A stretch of 64,000 nucleotides of DNA from Mesaphorura yosii (taxonomy: Eukaryota; Arthropoda; Collembola; Poduromorpha; Tullbergiidae), in assembly GCA_009869945.1 (NCBI GenBank), contig WIXG01000016.1, positions 248,001 to 312,000 on the forward strand. The letters are read 5' to 3'. Positions within the stretch are counted from its first letter, which is position 1, and each line of letters begins with the position of its first letter. Positions 13,301 through 26,303 of the stretch are shown piece after piece. A program made the translations under genes and the position numbers. The notes below the pieces were generated by a model that was not told the DNA's origin, ran no database searches, and saw only the letters and a program-made list of their open reading frames with translations.

Positions 13301-14411
13301 CTTATCTGTGAGCATTTATTCCGTTTCCGCGAATGTGTAAGGGCAAAGGACTTCTAATACGAATGAGCTTTATTTTAGAAATCGCACTGAATTTATTTAT
13401 GAAATTGTGTATTTGAGATTAGCAAACATTGCAAGTTAAACTTTTCACTTAATATTTAACTTTATGCTCCGTCTCTTTTTCTACTCGTACTGCGTGTATG
13501 TTGTCCGTGTCAGGCTTTCGGGCTCAGTCAGAATTTTTAATCTCGAGGCGGCAGAAACACTAAAGATTAAGATTTTTCAATTTTGTCGGGCCATTTCAAT
13601 GGAAAGGACTTCAAGCTAGTCGAAATCTGTAAAAGCAAACCGTGCACAAGGCGGAAAGTTGAAGAAAGTTCGCGTGCAATTTTCTTTCATGTTAAATTTC
13701 TTTACGTTATGAAGTGAAGTGCAACGCACACGAGACTTGGCCGTTACTGACAATGTGAGATTATGAAGAAAGAGTGAAGGCTGTCCATAATTTTTCATCG
13801 CAGGTTCACTTGGGCTAATGTAAATTTTGACGGGTTTTGTTGCTTACGGTATAGTAGCATTATAGGACGGCAGTCGAGTGTTGTCTTGTAGTCGCAACAA
13901 TGCAGAACTAATTAAATGGAAACAGTTTCCAAGTCTTGAGAGCAGAAGAGAAGGGCAGGAAAGGATTGCTTGACTGTTTTGTCTCGGCTGCTCGTGCTGA
14001 AATTGAGTGATAATAAAAATTAGCCTTCAAGAATGAAATGAAATTTTTGTGAAACCATAAAATTATGCTTGAACAATTTTATTTCAGAGCACTGCGAGCA
14101 AAACACGCCACATTCTCCGCGTGCACCATTTTCGATGTTCGTGTTTCATTTTTCTCAAACGAAAAATCGCATTACTCAACGTTACAAAAATTCCGTTTGA
14201 TTACAGTCTCAATTTCCCTGCGCCGCTGCGCCGTGTGACTATGAAATATGTCTTTAAAGGTTTAAAAAAGGAAAGCAAATCAAATAATATTGCATGACTT
14301 ATGGCAATCTTCATTAGAAAAATATCTTATCATGCCTACATGAAAACCACATTATGAAATAACTTCATAAAGTCTCCCTTCCTCGTTCGCATTTTACCTA
14401 CCTTCTTGTTA
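10311..14411. other. Non-coding stretch
   Basis: A+T-rich, with many short overlapping frames (longest 123 codons near 12.3-12.65 kb, random composition). TTAATTAAT lies near 11000. The 10-bp word CACGTGGGCC near 12500 recurs near 48620. Nothing else structured was seen. Confidence 0.55.
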
Positions 14412-14424
14412 GGTCGGTCGGTCG
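14412..14424 (+). repeat. Short (GTCG)n microsatellite
   Basis: About three tandem copies of the 4-base unit GTCG. It is too short to be more than a simple-sequence seed. Confidence 0.6.
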
Positions 14425-15702
14425 TTGATTTCGTGGTTCCGTAATCCGTTCTGCCGCCGAAAGGAAAAGCATGTCAAAACTGGTCAAATTACTTTGTATT
14501 TTATTAGCAAATTGGAACTCGGGAAAACTCACCAGTCAATCAGTCGGCTTTCATGCCGATCGCATGATCAGTTTTTGTGCGAGTTTCCTCACGACACACA
14601 CGTCAAAAGAAACTTTGACCTGCACACATTTGTGAGTGGTGCTCGACGACAACTTGAAAACAGGGTGACGAGGGAGTAAAACTTAAAAGTTCAATCTGAA
14701 ACGAAAAGTCTGGATTCAGACTTTCTCCAAACAGCGCACCTGGAAATAAATAATTTGTCAATTCAAGCAGTGCCGCACTCTTTGACAGATTCGTAAGTAT
14801 TTTACGCAGCAGGAAATGTGAAGCTCCAAACTTAGACTTCTGTGTCAAAGTTTCGCCATTGGCTAATGAATAAATCAAAGTATTGCTCGTATGTGGAGGA
14901 TTCAGAGGATCAATTCATGAGAAATTAGTGTTGAAAGCATTTCTTCAAGTGTTGACATTATTTATTTGAGCATAAAATCAAATTGCCGTCGCGTCTATGT
15001 GAGTCTCAGGCGAATTATCACCTCGCATGTCTCTCATTTCACTAATCTTGGCAATATGCTTCTGGTGAAAGCAAGCCATCTCGGTTAAGTGCGAAAGTTT
15101 GGTCATAACAAATTGCCTGCTAGTCCGCTCCCGCCAATAGCGTCTTATTACATAAAACCGTGCTGTCATTAAAGTCATTCCATGTGATCAAGTAATACAG
15201 AGATGCGGCTGGATAGACGCGCGGAAAATGAAAGTCTGCAAGCAATATAAATTTTCTCATAAAGCCGTCTTTCTTATCTCAATCGACAAATAAGTCAGAG
15301 AGAGAGGAAGACGGTGATAAATGACATTTTAATCCCTCAATCAGGCTCAGTCTGGCGAAACTTATCTCGTCTTGTCTTGACGAGTCAGTTACAATTATGA
15401 GTTTCCTCCATCTCATTCTCATCTCATATTTCCTTAAAGGACTTAAGCCTCAACCTAATTTTACTTATCCGAGGTGAGCAAAGTTTCAGCTGCTGCAGAA
15501 AGTATTAATCTGTCCGTCAAAGTCGGAGCAGGCCAACGTAACATTGCTTTTCCCTCACAGCTTCCTGGCATTGAAATACTCGAAAGGTAAAAGTTTGACG
15601 TTCCTGCTTGCCGTTTTGGGAAATTCGCTCCGCACGATACAAGAAATTGTTAACCTTTATTCTGCATGTGTGTCATGTCATGTCAAGGCAGTCAAGGAAT
15701 GT
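14425..15702. other. Non-coding stretch
   Basis: Nothing supportable was seen. A GTAAGT near 14793 is not preceded by a coding-like plus-strand frame. A short CATGT direct repeat lies near 15670. Confidence 0.5.
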
Positions 15703-15716
15703 GAGAAGGTATAAAA

Positions 15717-16073
15717 ATGTTGTATTATGCAAACCTGGAAAGCATATCAGAGTTTAACATGAATGTACGATACGCGATAAACGAAAGTTTTGGAGTGAAA
15801 AGTACATGCTGCCATTACATTACCACGTTGAGTGACAGTTTCATGATAAATAGAACTAAATCAATAATGTATCAAATTGTTATTGCGGGTTTTTCGGGTG
15901 TAGAAGTAGAATGTGTGCAAAATCCGGTACGAAGCCTTCCCGTACAGTTTGATGTGCATTTTAAAGGATTTGAACCCCGTCGTTTTTTTTCCTTTCAAAG
16001 GACCTGTAAATGGTTTGTATGCACAATAATTTTACATAAATCGATGATGGATATAATTACCGTCACTTGTTAA
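15717..16073 (+). CDS. 118-codon open frame just after TATAAAAA, doubtful
   Basis: An ATG at 15717 begins a frame of 118 codons ending in TAA at 16071-16073. TATAAAA starts only about 6 bases before the ATG, so it cannot serve as the core promoter of this start. The translation is rich in Ile, Phe, Cys and Ser, with no signal peptide, domain or repeat. Frames of this size are expected by chance in 64 kb. It is recorded only because it is among the longer frames with a true ATG and is not mirrored by a better frame on the other strand. Confidence 0.1.
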   Translation: MLYYANLESISEFNMNVRYAINESFGVKSTCCHYITTLSDSFMINRTKSIMYQIVIAGFSGVEVECVQNPVRSLPVQFDVHFKGFEPRRFFSFQRTCKWFVCTIILHKSMMDIITVTC

Positions 16074-16860
16074 CATTGCATCGTGCGTAATCTGGAGAAA
16101 ATCAACAATAAGATCCAACATCGCTTCGAATCAGCACAATGAATAGATGCATTAATGAGCACCGAACGCGATTGTGCGCAGGCGCAAGTTTGGGTAGTTT
16201 GGGAATTTAATCAGCGTATTCATGCGGATGGTTTCAGTGAAAATGATGAGGAATTGTACATTCAGAGCGCTAAACGCCGACTATTAACAACAATAGCTTG
16301 TTAATGATGAAGGTGTGAACTTAAGAAGATTAATGCATTCCCCTCTCTAAAATAGTCCCACAATTCTTATTAAATCACTGCACCGCACCGGCTTTGATCT
16401 GAGCGCATCTTCGCTGTGAGTCATTCAAACCTATTAGTCCTTTGTCCCAACTGCCAATTATGGGTATCAGAGTTTCATCCTCCGAGAAGGTGTTACTGCC
16501 TTCCAAGTGATACGGTGTCAAATCTCTTACTCTTGATGCCCGAAAGGTCTAACGGGGCTTAAGGGAAATTGAAATTAAACATGATAAAAATTCCGACATT
16601 TCTATCCAAATCACGCCTCACAATTTTTGTAACTGAAGTTGATATTTTTAGAGCACCCAACTTTTCATGCTTTCGAAGTGCACTTGTCAGCATCTTATTA
16701 AGCCTGGATTAGAAAAAAAAATAATTCACTTTTCAGTGAAAGACTTCTGTACCGAAATATTTCGGGAGAGGTTTTTCTAAAACATAAAACAGGACTTCTG
16801 TTTCTGCTTCTGAGGCGGATCAGGCGCAAAGAGTCGAGGAGCTTGGATTTTCTCCTCTTT

Positions 16861-16973
16861 TTATTCAAATGTACGATTCTCAATTAAAAAAGCGTAAATG
16901 TCTTCGAGGGGCGTCCACATTAAGACTTTTGAATATGTGTGTGTCAAATTCAGACGAGGAAGAAGGCAAGAAT
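16861..16973 (-). CDS. Candidate minus-strand terminal exon behind TTTCCAG
   Basis: Reading the minus strand, GTTACTCTTTCCAG is a near-ideal 3' splice site ending at 16974. From 16971 a frame of 36 codons runs to TAA at 16861-16863. The peptide ends with an acidic and aromatic stretch (Glu-Asp-Ile-Tyr-Ala-Phe-Leu). First-position G is low (6 of 36 by hand count), which argues against coding. No family is recognised. It could be a non-coding exon or a cryptic acceptor. Confidence 0.13.
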
Positions 16974-18098
16974 CTGGAAAGAGTAACAAAAGGTTGAATT
17001 TAAAAATTGAATTTCTTGAGATTAAATTTTAAACATATAATTTCACTTCAGCTCAAATGCTTGTGCAGTAGCCACTGCACTGCGGTTCCTCGAAAAAGTC
17101 ACGAAGAGAGCCAAGATCTCTTCCATCCTTTTCGTAGATTTTACCCTCAAAAGTCTTCATTTCCAATTAAAGTCTCTGAAATGTGTCCATGGCCAGTCAA
17201 AGCGGGCTAAAATTCCTTGTTTCAAGAAATGGAACGCAATAAAGCTGGCCAATGAATGTATTAACGGCGAGCTATTCACATCTACATAAAGGAGCCGTAA
17301 TGTAGGCTAAATTCCGCAGATTAACCGCGTTGATTAAGCCCATGTGAGAAATGAATTTAACAATATAATTTTTATGTCCTCGTTGAGGAAAGACTTTTTA
17401 TTAATGCCTGTTGGTTAGAATAAATGAAGAGATAAATTTGTACGTGCCGTAGAGCATTCAGAAGAGAGTTCTGCTCAGCTCTTGGCTTCAAGCTCCCACA
17501 TCCGAGTAAGGCTTAAGCAAACTTTGCCTTGCAGTTTCATTACAAAGCTATTAAAAGTCCACAATTTGGGTTTCGCGTCTTGAGAGAATGAATCAACTCC
17601 AAACTTTCTTTTACTATTTTTAGTTTTATGACTTGCACTCGGTATTAAAACTCCATGGAGAAATAATTACCTCCTTGCGTACTTTATTGGCGCGAATATA
17701 CGCATTATAAAAGTAAAGTATGGTTTAATAATCATAAAATTGTTGTTGTTCTCAGGTTTACAGGCTTAGCTCTCATAAAATTCACCGGCAAAGAATTAAA
17801 TCAGTGTGTTTATCCGCACTTCAGAGTACACACCTCAAAATTGGTTGTAATGTTCCAAGTTGCTGAATTTAGTGAATGCGTGAATTTCTTTGGTCAAGTG
17901 CACGCAAAATGCGCGGGCGGAGAAAAGCGATTAATTAAAAGCATCGGATTATTATTGCATAATTTATTTACAGGCGCAGCACTCGCGTAGTTTCCCTGTT
18001 GGAGTAAATCGAGAGGTCGAGGCAAGGAGGGGAAACAATTGAGAAGAAAAATGAGTGACTGTTTTGCATGAGAGCACAAACAGCAATGAGGTGTTAAC
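16974..18098. other. Non-coding stretch with homeodomain-type sites near 17.93-17.99 kb
   Basis: No gene seen. GATTAATTAA and several TTAT/TAAT cores fall within 60 bases near 17930-17985. The remainder is plain A+T-rich sequence. Confidence 0.5.
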
Positions 18099-18142
18099 TC
18101 ATAACATAATAATACGTTATGAACAAGGCGATTCCGCCTTGT
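18099..18142. repeat. Two abutting hairpins
   Basis: TCATAAC (18099-18105) and GTTATGA (18116-18122) form a perfect 7-bp stem with a 10-base loop. The very next base starts a second hairpin: ACAAGGCG (18123-18130), loop ATTC, CGCCTTGT (18135-18142), a perfect 8-bp stem with a 4-base loop. The stems are direct observations. Either alone is ordinary, but the exact abutment is unusual. Function is unknown. Confidence 0.75.
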
Positions 18143-19399
18143 AAATGCAGTCATCATGGCATGCCAGTGGTAATAAGCACGCGTTTAAGGGTTGCGAAAG
18201 TAAGAGCGCTTAAGCCTTGCTGTTGCCGTCATTAGTCTCTGGCTGAACTCCGTTGCAGTGCAGACAAGCCACCACACGTGAAGATGTTCCATTACTATTA
18301 TTACCCACATTATATTAATGCGAGCCTCATTTTTCCAACAGAATGAAAGAGAAGGTAGAACACGGAGTTCATTGTGTTATCTAAATGAGAAATATGCCGT
18401 AAGATGAAATGTAGATTAAGAAAAGTGCGGTCATAAGTTTCAACTCTTTTATTTTCTCTCACCGTTTGTTTCCCTCCTGCTTTCTTTCTTTCTTTGTGGC
18501 TCTCAAAGCAGTGCGGGATTTGACTATAGCAAATTCTCGGGTTGTAGGAATTAGTAAATGTCAACCCAAATGATTGTGTTATTAAAGGAAGTTCAGGATA
18601 ATATTTCATACTGTGCTGCGCTGCGTGCGAAGTGCTCGCTCATTGCTTTGCACTGCGTCGTGGCATTTGCACGAGATATCAAATTGGAGAGAAATAAAAT
18701 TAAACTTTTCTCAAAGACAATGCCATGAAGGAGAGAAGGACGAGGAGATAGCAGGAGGGAAGGAAAGAAGGCGAAAACTTTAATTAGGAACACATGTCCA
18801 TTTCACATGCAGAAGACCTCCCTGCTCTGGACGCAAGAATATCAGGGAACACGAGAAACCAAGAACCAAATGCGCTCTGTGAAAAGTTACTTCCGAATTG
18901 GTTTCTTTCGCCTCTCATTTCCTATTCGCTATTCTCATTCTGGAGCCGCTTCCGCGTTGCTTTTACTTTTATCATTTAGTAACCTCAGGAAAATTTATGA
19001 CACTTTTCTTCTCCATTATCTCGTCTCCCCGCTTCTTTTGTCGTCGTTTATATGATTATTTGTACAAACTTTATTAGCCTGTCGGAAAGTAACGCGAATA
19101 AGAACGAATGATGGCAAATGCCTGCTCCCGTCTGCCCTGCCAGCATTTCCATGATTGTAACGGTTCGTGTCTTAATGCGCTTCTTGGCGAATTCATTTCC
19201 ACGAGACCCCGAACTTCCGCCTGCTCTCTTGTGTCACTCGTTGGCGCTAATTATATTATTTTCTGACTTTTTTATTCGATTCTTTTGTTTTCCCTTTGCC
19301 CCGTCGCCTGTGGACTCGACTCGGCTTGACGTGTTTGTAACTTTATTAACATATTTTTATTCTTCTCGTAAAAATATTAGTGGATGAAATAAATTTCCC
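18143..19399. other. Non-coding stretch with a short (TTTC)n run
   Basis: A (TTTC)n microsatellite of about 3.5 units lies at 18481-18494. Purine-rich sequence at 18710-18780 gives a pyrimidine tract on the minus strand, but no coding frame follows it. The open frames here are Ser/Phe/Leu-rich and look random. Confidence 0.5.
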
Positions 19400-19600
19400 A
19401 GGAGAGAATTTTCCTGTATAAATACGCTCAGCTGTGTGCTGGTCGTGCTCGCCAGTTGCCACGAGCGAGCGGGCCAGCCAGCATACCACACGTGATGTAT
19501 GTCGCACTCACTCGCATCTGACGCGCTGGGTCACGCGTGCTCTCTCCTCTGCTTACGCTGTGGCTGTGATGTACGCGGGCTGGCGGACCGTCGTGTGGCT
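19400..19600 (+). promoter_or_regulatory. Candidate TATA promoter with G+C-rich leader
   Basis: TATAAATA at 19417-19424 is followed by a block clearly richer in G+C and CpG than its surroundings. About 35 bases downstream lies CCAGTTG, a partial match to the arthropod initiator TCAGT. A CACGTG lies near 19489. The first ATGs downstream give only very short frames: 8 codons near 19495, and 25 codons near 19569 whose peptide is hydrophobic. A TATA promoter for a non-coding or later-translated transcript would fit, but no exon could be confirmed. Confidence 0.25.
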
Positions 19601-21255
19601 ATTTTTCTGCATGCCATGCCACAGTGACATAATCTTGCCAAGATAAATAGGCAAAGTTTTAGGACCCAGTAAAATTATTTTAGGAAAGCAGAGAAAAACT
19701 ACGTGCTGGGCACAACACCTTTTGAATTTGTCCACTGTATCAAACTGCGACTGGAATTGTGGTTTGTAAATTTGTAAATGAAAGCCTCGGAGGACAGGCA
19801 GCAAATGGCAAAGGCCGTTTACGGTGCAGCGTTAATTCCTGGCATGTTGGCCCGTCGAGCATCGAGGACAAAGTTGGTCGGAAGCACAGGAGGGAGCGGA
19901 CGGGCAGAAGCGATCTTCGTATCTTGATGATTAATTACCTTCAAAGATTCATACCTCGAAATTTCTCCTTTGTGCTCGCTTGAATATTACGGACGTCAAG
20001 TGTTAAAATCTCACGTTTTAACCGAACAGCGGTAAATCCGTAGGCAATATTCTCCGGCGTGTTCAAAGTTCATGTGAAAGTACGCTCGACGTCCTTACGC
20101 AACATACTGGAGTTGAATTGCTGGAAATTATTGCCAGAACCCAAGTACATGACACAGGAACCCAAGTTATGATCGCATTTATAACAATGGTCGTATCAAC
20201 TCCGCGAGTTTATTTATGGCCCACTGTTTTCCACGGAATGGAATCCGGGCGCGGCATGTGAAGCCGTAATATTTCAGTCTCCCACTTCATTCAAACATTT
20301 AAAGTGACATTCTAGCATGGTGTACAATTTTATTCGAAAAGTTGTACTCTGATTCATTCATTTGTACTCTTCCACTCTTCGGCCGCCACGGCACAAATTA
20401 TTAACGTCATAAATTAGAGATATAGTGCGGGCCCATGTTGAACTTAATTCGTGCTTCGTGACTCGTGAAGTCGAGTCTTCCAAGTTTCACAGTACAAGCC
20501 AGCTAAAATCAAAGAAGGGCACTAATAGAGTGTACGTTTCTTGAGCTCGGAGGTTTATCGTAGAAGATTTTTCTTTGGTAAAAATATTTTAGCTTTAAAT
20601 AAATGAATTAAACTGCATACGAGGCAAGGTCGAGTATATGCAACTAATCAGGATGGACAGATTTATTCAAAGTATTTGATCGGCGAGCGATGAATAAAAT
20701 GTATTAATACAGAAGTTGTGTAATTTAGTTCCAGTGCCCATCGCATCACCCATGCCAGCCCAACTTTTAAGAATGAACATCCTTATGAAGCAACTACTCG
20801 TGTTCCAGTGTTTGTTGCTGCAATTTTGTCAGAAAACTGACAAAATAATCTCATAACCCTTTTGTTGAGAGCACAAAGAAATAATAACATCGAGAAATAA
20901 TCCTTTTGTATTCAATTTAACTCTTCAGTTGTTGCTTCTTTATTTTTGAATTTAAGCTTCATCTTAGCGCTATCAACGTTGTAATAAAGTGGAAACTACT
21001 AGCTGTAAATGCAACTCTTGCAATGCCGGTTAAGTGGAGAAGCAGCATGCCTTCAGTTGTTTGTGACTGCGACTGCATGTTTGGCCGCGGCTCACTCACG
21101 AAATAAACACTTCAATAAAAGATCATCACCAGAAATCATGATTATTCGAGATGAACACTGATCTTCCGTACTTTTGAGTTTACACGGCGCAGATAAGAAA
21201 ACTGACTCCTGGTTTTCCATATCTTACGAGTTATCTGCCCTTTAAAAGGAGGCTC
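19601..21255. other. Non-coding stretch
   Basis: No supported gene, repeat or strong motif. The sequence is A+T-rich with many AATAAA-like words. Confidence 0.55.
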
Positions 21256-21597
21256 TATTTATAGTCGGGAGGGAATCCTTTCGAATTTTAAGAAGGCAAG
21301 GCGAGAGAAGTGCACAATGGAACAGGAGAATATGTTTGTTGCGGTTAGACCGAGTTTTTCAATTGTTTGATTTTTCGGAGTACAAGCGATGGAGCGAGTG
21401 TGAATTTTATAAAGCATTCCATTCTACTTCTCTTCGTCCGTCCTTGTGTGGTACTTGTACTCCTATTCAGTGGAAGACAATTTATTCCATTTACCTCGCG
21501 CTCGAAGAGAATGGATCAGCAAAAGACTCGGAAATCAGTGTGACTCTGTCTGCGTGTGCTGCATTGTGCGACTCGGAACGACGGTAGGTAAGTTTTG
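21256..21597 (+). other. Candidate transcribed first exon: TATA, ATG and GTAAGT donor
   Basis: TATTTATAG at 21256-21264 would place a transcript start near 21287. An ATG at 21317 in strong context (A at -3, G at +4) starts only a 17-codon frame ending at 21370. A second, longer frame without ATG spans 21336-21587. At 21598 stands a perfect 5' splice consensus, TAG|GTAAGT. Order and spacing (TATA, start, leader, donor) match a first exon of about 310 bases that is largely untranslated. The frames inside are not convincing as protein, so the call is a transcript start, not a coding gene. Confidence 0.25.
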
Positions 21598-21603
21598 TTG
21601 GAG

Positions 21604-24600
21604 CATAAACACATGAACCTGCGAGAAAATCTTATGATTATAGCGTGAATTTTCCACTTTGCTGTGCCTGCCACAATGGAAGTATGTTGCCACGTTGGAT
21701 GTTGCGTGTTCTGTTCCGCTGTTGTGTGGACTGGAAGAGTTAAGTTGATGCGAGATTTGATGATGATGGAGAATGAAAAGAAGTACGACAGAGGAGATAC
21801 TGCTGCTGCACCGAACTCCACGGCACAGCAGCACGGAAAAGAAGTTATTACGATATGTACCGAGATGATGTGAATTTTTCTGTGTTTGAAATAAAAAGGA
21901 GATGAGATGGATGAGAGAGAAGAGGCAGATGGTCACAAGGCCAAGTCATGCTAAAAAGAAGACGAAGAACCAGTAATTGAGTCGAATAACTGGAAAGTGG
22001 TTTCTGACGATGAGTTCTTAGCCGCGTCCGCGTCTGGGCTTCGGGAGAGAAGAGAAGATGAGGTTGTAGCCGGTCGGTAGACAATATTTGATGTGATCTG
22101 GAGCCTGGGTCATCATCATCACGTCTCTCTTCGTGCACTCACCAACCACGAGACTAATATTGGTTTACTATAAGCAAGCCATAAAAATGATTTCTGTCTG
22201 CCGCTGCTAAGAATATAATCGGTCTCGAGTGCCCGCGTCCGGACCTGTTTTCAACAAACTTTTTATGACAGCAAAATGTAAAGTTGGGTACAAGTGCCTC
22301 GATAATAATGATGATCAGATGATCACATGTGAGATGCGAGTATTACGATGTCGAGTCGCGAGACTCTTTTGACTTGACTTCCCACAGACATCACAAGTCA
22401 CCTGTAGCCAAATAACACTCCGGCAGCCCTTTCTTTTCTCCAAATAAATCCTTCAAAATTCCATTTCCTTTCCGTCTTTCCGACAAGCCCTTTAATCTTG
22501 ACTGACTGTGTTTCTCGTTCTGTTTTAATTAACAACACAGGTCGGTAGTAATAAGTCCGAGTAAAGAGTCGCATTTATTGTCGGCCTCATTTCAAAGGAC
22601 GTGCCATTGCAAATGCCAAACGAAACTTGAAACGAATTTTCTAAATCTGCTCCGCAAAAATTCCGGAAACGGTGCTTTTTGTTTACGGCACAGATGAGTC
22701 AGAGTAAGTGTTTTCAATCACATTGATTTATATAAATTCCTGAATCAAAAGAAAGAGCATTTACTAATGAAATGGAACGAATGGGTTGAAACAAGAAAGA
22801 AGTCTTGTCTTTCTTAGACTCGTGAAGCGGTGATATGCGTGGTACGGCACGGCACAAACATGCAGATTTCGTAGATAGAAACCTAGGAAATATCGTCCTT
22901 TCACGATTTATTTCCATCAGACTGACTGAGTCACGGCAAGATTGACTGGCGTAGACCGAATCTTTATTTATTGCACGGAGTCCCGCATTTGAGCCCAGTA
23001 GAAAGCGACTTTAAACAGAATCCCAAATGCGGCACAAAGACACGGTTGAATTTCGGTTCGTTCAACCGAGGAGTCCCTCATCGCATGTACCCGTACTAGA
23101 AATACAGGTTACAAGGAAGGAATTTTTAATTTAAACAATCACACTTTTGAAATTGCAAGCCAAATAAAGAAGAAAAGACGAAAAAAGGCTCGACTCGAAT
23201 TATGCAAACTGTACGCGACGCATGTGCTCATTTGAGTCAATTGCAGAGTGGATTCACGTAAAAATGTTGAAATCTCGTTCCTCATCTTTTGCGCCTTTCA
23301 GTTCAAATTTATGTAATTCTTCTGTTGAGAATATTAACTAGCAATTGTTGTCTCGTGTAATTTGAGAGGCTTAATGTCTCTGCATTTTAAATTCAATGAA
23401 CTTGTTCGTTCATGATTGGAATTAACTTTGCGTGCTTTTCGAGTAAATGTGTTGCTCTTCCGAGTGTAACTGCGCAGGGATACATATTGTCATCAGCCGC
23501 ACAATCGCTGCTGCGCGATGCTGTCCACGTTCGGGTCATGCAACAAGACAAATGGTCACTTATTGAGAATTCTTCCTCTTCTCCTTCGCTTTGCTTTGCC
23601 TTTGCGGGATGCGTGCAGGAGTCATACATTTCAATTTAAGGAGCTGCAAACAAGAAACAACGGCTTCTGAGTTCACTTTTACGTAATAAATTAATAATGC
23701 AAAGCAATTAATTGTCAAATTCTTTCCCCTCTTAATTAGCTTCAAGATTCATTGCCTCGAATAATAAGCTGCAATTAAAAACTGCCTCCGTGCGACATTT
23801 TTGTTGCTCCGACTCGAAACAATTGAATGAAAACAAAAGCAGTTGATGGTTTTATTTTCCTTTGTGGCCGGTCGTAACTGTTGTTGACGGCAATGTCCAA
23901 TTTATGGCTGGACATCCAACAACTTACTTGAACCTGAATTACACTACCGTTCAACTTTTATCGCATGCAATAAATTGTGTTGCAAATTTATACGCGATAC
24001 ATAATACGCGAATAAATTGGAGCCGATTTTGGCGTAAGTGCGAGACCACCTTCACCAAGTTTGGCAAGAGCGAATAAATCTTACGACTTCATTCTCGTAA
24101 CGGGAAAATCTCCTTGTGGTTGGCTCCCAGCATGTAATTAACCTGTAGAAAACTACTTTCCAACTCGAACTCTCAAGAAACAAGAATCTCGCGGTTTCCT
24201 TCTGCCTTTCTCAGCGGCGGTGCGTGTTTTGTGGAGTTTAATGCAATTAATTTTAAGAAATGAGACAGCTCAAGAGATTTCAAATCTGTGGAAACTGAAG
24301 AATGATAGTTGGAAGGGAAGGAGAGGATTCGGAGTTCGAAAGTCTGTAAAAAATGAACACTCACAATGTTGGAGGAAGGAAACAACCAAATGAGATGAAT
24401 TTGTTCAGCTAAAAATACAAAATACTTATTACTTTTTAAAGTTGTATTGATTTAACCAGTCGACAAGAAACCCCGACGCAAAGGAAATTGAAGACATCGG
24501 GTGCAAATTGATCGAAGAAGACCCAACATTTGCTTCTCTCCCGCATTTTTCTTGCCGCCTTGGAATACACTGAAAGAGATACACGGAAAATGTTAAAAAG

Positions 24601-26303
24601 TGAGAAAGAAATTCCACAAAAATGCGTGAGACGGAACGGAACGACAGAAGAAAGCCTAACGCAATTTCATGTAAAGAATTTTTAAAGCTCAGGTGCAACT
24701 TTCGAATCTCAAGTGAAAAAAGGAATAAAAAGTACAGAAATGCGTGCCCTCGCCTGCTCAGTCGAGTAAGCCAAGCAGTAATGCTGTCTCATTTGAATGG
24801 GATCTCCTTCCTACTTTTATTATTTCAATTCTCTGCTTTTCACTTTCGCTCCGGAGTTACTCCTGCACGCACGCCAGAATCCTGTCATTCGTCACCAAGA
24901 TGATCTCCACCAAGTGTTCTAAAAAATGTAAACGTAACTCTTCGCTGTCACTCCTGCACAATGCATCAGACCGTTCCCACTTTAAATTGTTCTTGTCATT
25001 TACATACTACACGCAAACAAAAACGAAATTGACCTTTCTCGACTGCCGCATTGGACGGAAAAGAATGTTTCATCATCGCACAGGCAGGCAAGGCGAATTT
25101 CCCATTACTCCGGCGTTCCAGGCATGAAGAATAATTGAAAACTTTCAAACGCCTGCAGAATGGGTCATATTGAAATTGAATTGTTTGTTTCTATCTGTGA
25201 AATTTGTGTGAGTCGTTTTATTGAATTTTCTAAACCGCCGCGCAGGAGGAATGTCAATGCTGCTCCAAAAAAGTTTCTGCCAAAATTATACGACTCGGTC
25301 TCCTCTCTTTACTTCGCCTTGCCTCGTCCTGTCGTTTTGATCAAAGTTCATCAATTTCCCGTGACAATTAAACTTTATCCCCCAAGTTTGACTTTTGTGC
25401 TCTTGGCTTCCGTCGTGGTCCCATCATATTGTCATTTTTAAAAGGAATTGTCTCTAAACTTTATTCAGAATCCTCCACTCATAAAATATTGATATTTTGC
25501 GTTCGCCTCGATTTTTGTTCTCCGCTTTTTGACATCCCAGGCAGAAAGACAAAGATGAAGAATTCAGAAGGGTGAACTTTGTTCACAGAATCCCAGGAGC
25601 AGCCCGCCACTTCAAAAACCGTAGGACGAAGCAAACGATGGGATGCGCCGCGTTTTCGATTCGGTTTCAAACGAGACGGAATGATAATCTAAAATTGTGA
25701 AACAAATAAATGATAGATGTCGGTTAAAAATGAGCCCATATTTATTGGATTGTCACAGATTCTGGATTAACGGAAAATGAAGTTTGTGAAGCGTCGTGCA
25801 ATCAAGCATTGAATTCCAGAGAATGAAATACGTGGCGAATGAAGTGAAACAACGGGATAATGCATTCGTCGCTGTGACATTTGTGCTTTGTTTATTCATT
25901 TGTGAACTGTGATGAATGATTCCCAGAAGTTGTTTCCAGAATCATGACACACAATTCGGTTTCTGTAATGCGCACGCCGACATTGCGGGAACGATTGTCA
26001 CGGCATTATTTATCACCTGCGCCAACGATAATCCATCGACTCGCGGCTCTTGCTCGCATGGTTAACGCGTATTCCGTGGGTTCGCGGAAAATTCAAGCAG
26101 GAAATCTGAGAAATAAGATCAGGCAATACTCATGTTAGTTACCTGCAAGTGTTTTCAGGCATAATCTGAGAAAAGTCGAGACCCATTCGCGTTAGAACGA
26201 ATGGACCCGACGGAGTTGATGGGATTGACACGCGAGTGGACGACTCGCTCAAGCAGGAGTAAAAGTTTTTCTTTTCATTGCTCAACTAAGATCGTAAGCC
26301 TCT
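21604..26303. other. Non-coding stretch, partly purine-rich
   Basis: The plus strand at 21750-21960 is strongly purine-biased (many GATGA, GAGA and GAAGA words), which creates long Ser-rich chance frames of up to 133 codons on the minus strand. TGATCAGATGATCA near 22315 is a small palindrome pair. A 127-codon frame at 24744-25127 and others near 24.4-25.7 kb have random composition. No gene is supported. Confidence 0.5.

Noticed and set aside
21535-21936. 133-codon minus-strand frame
   Set aside because: It is the antisense of a purine-rich plus-strand tract, giving a Ser/Phe/His-rich translation typical of low-complexity DNA.
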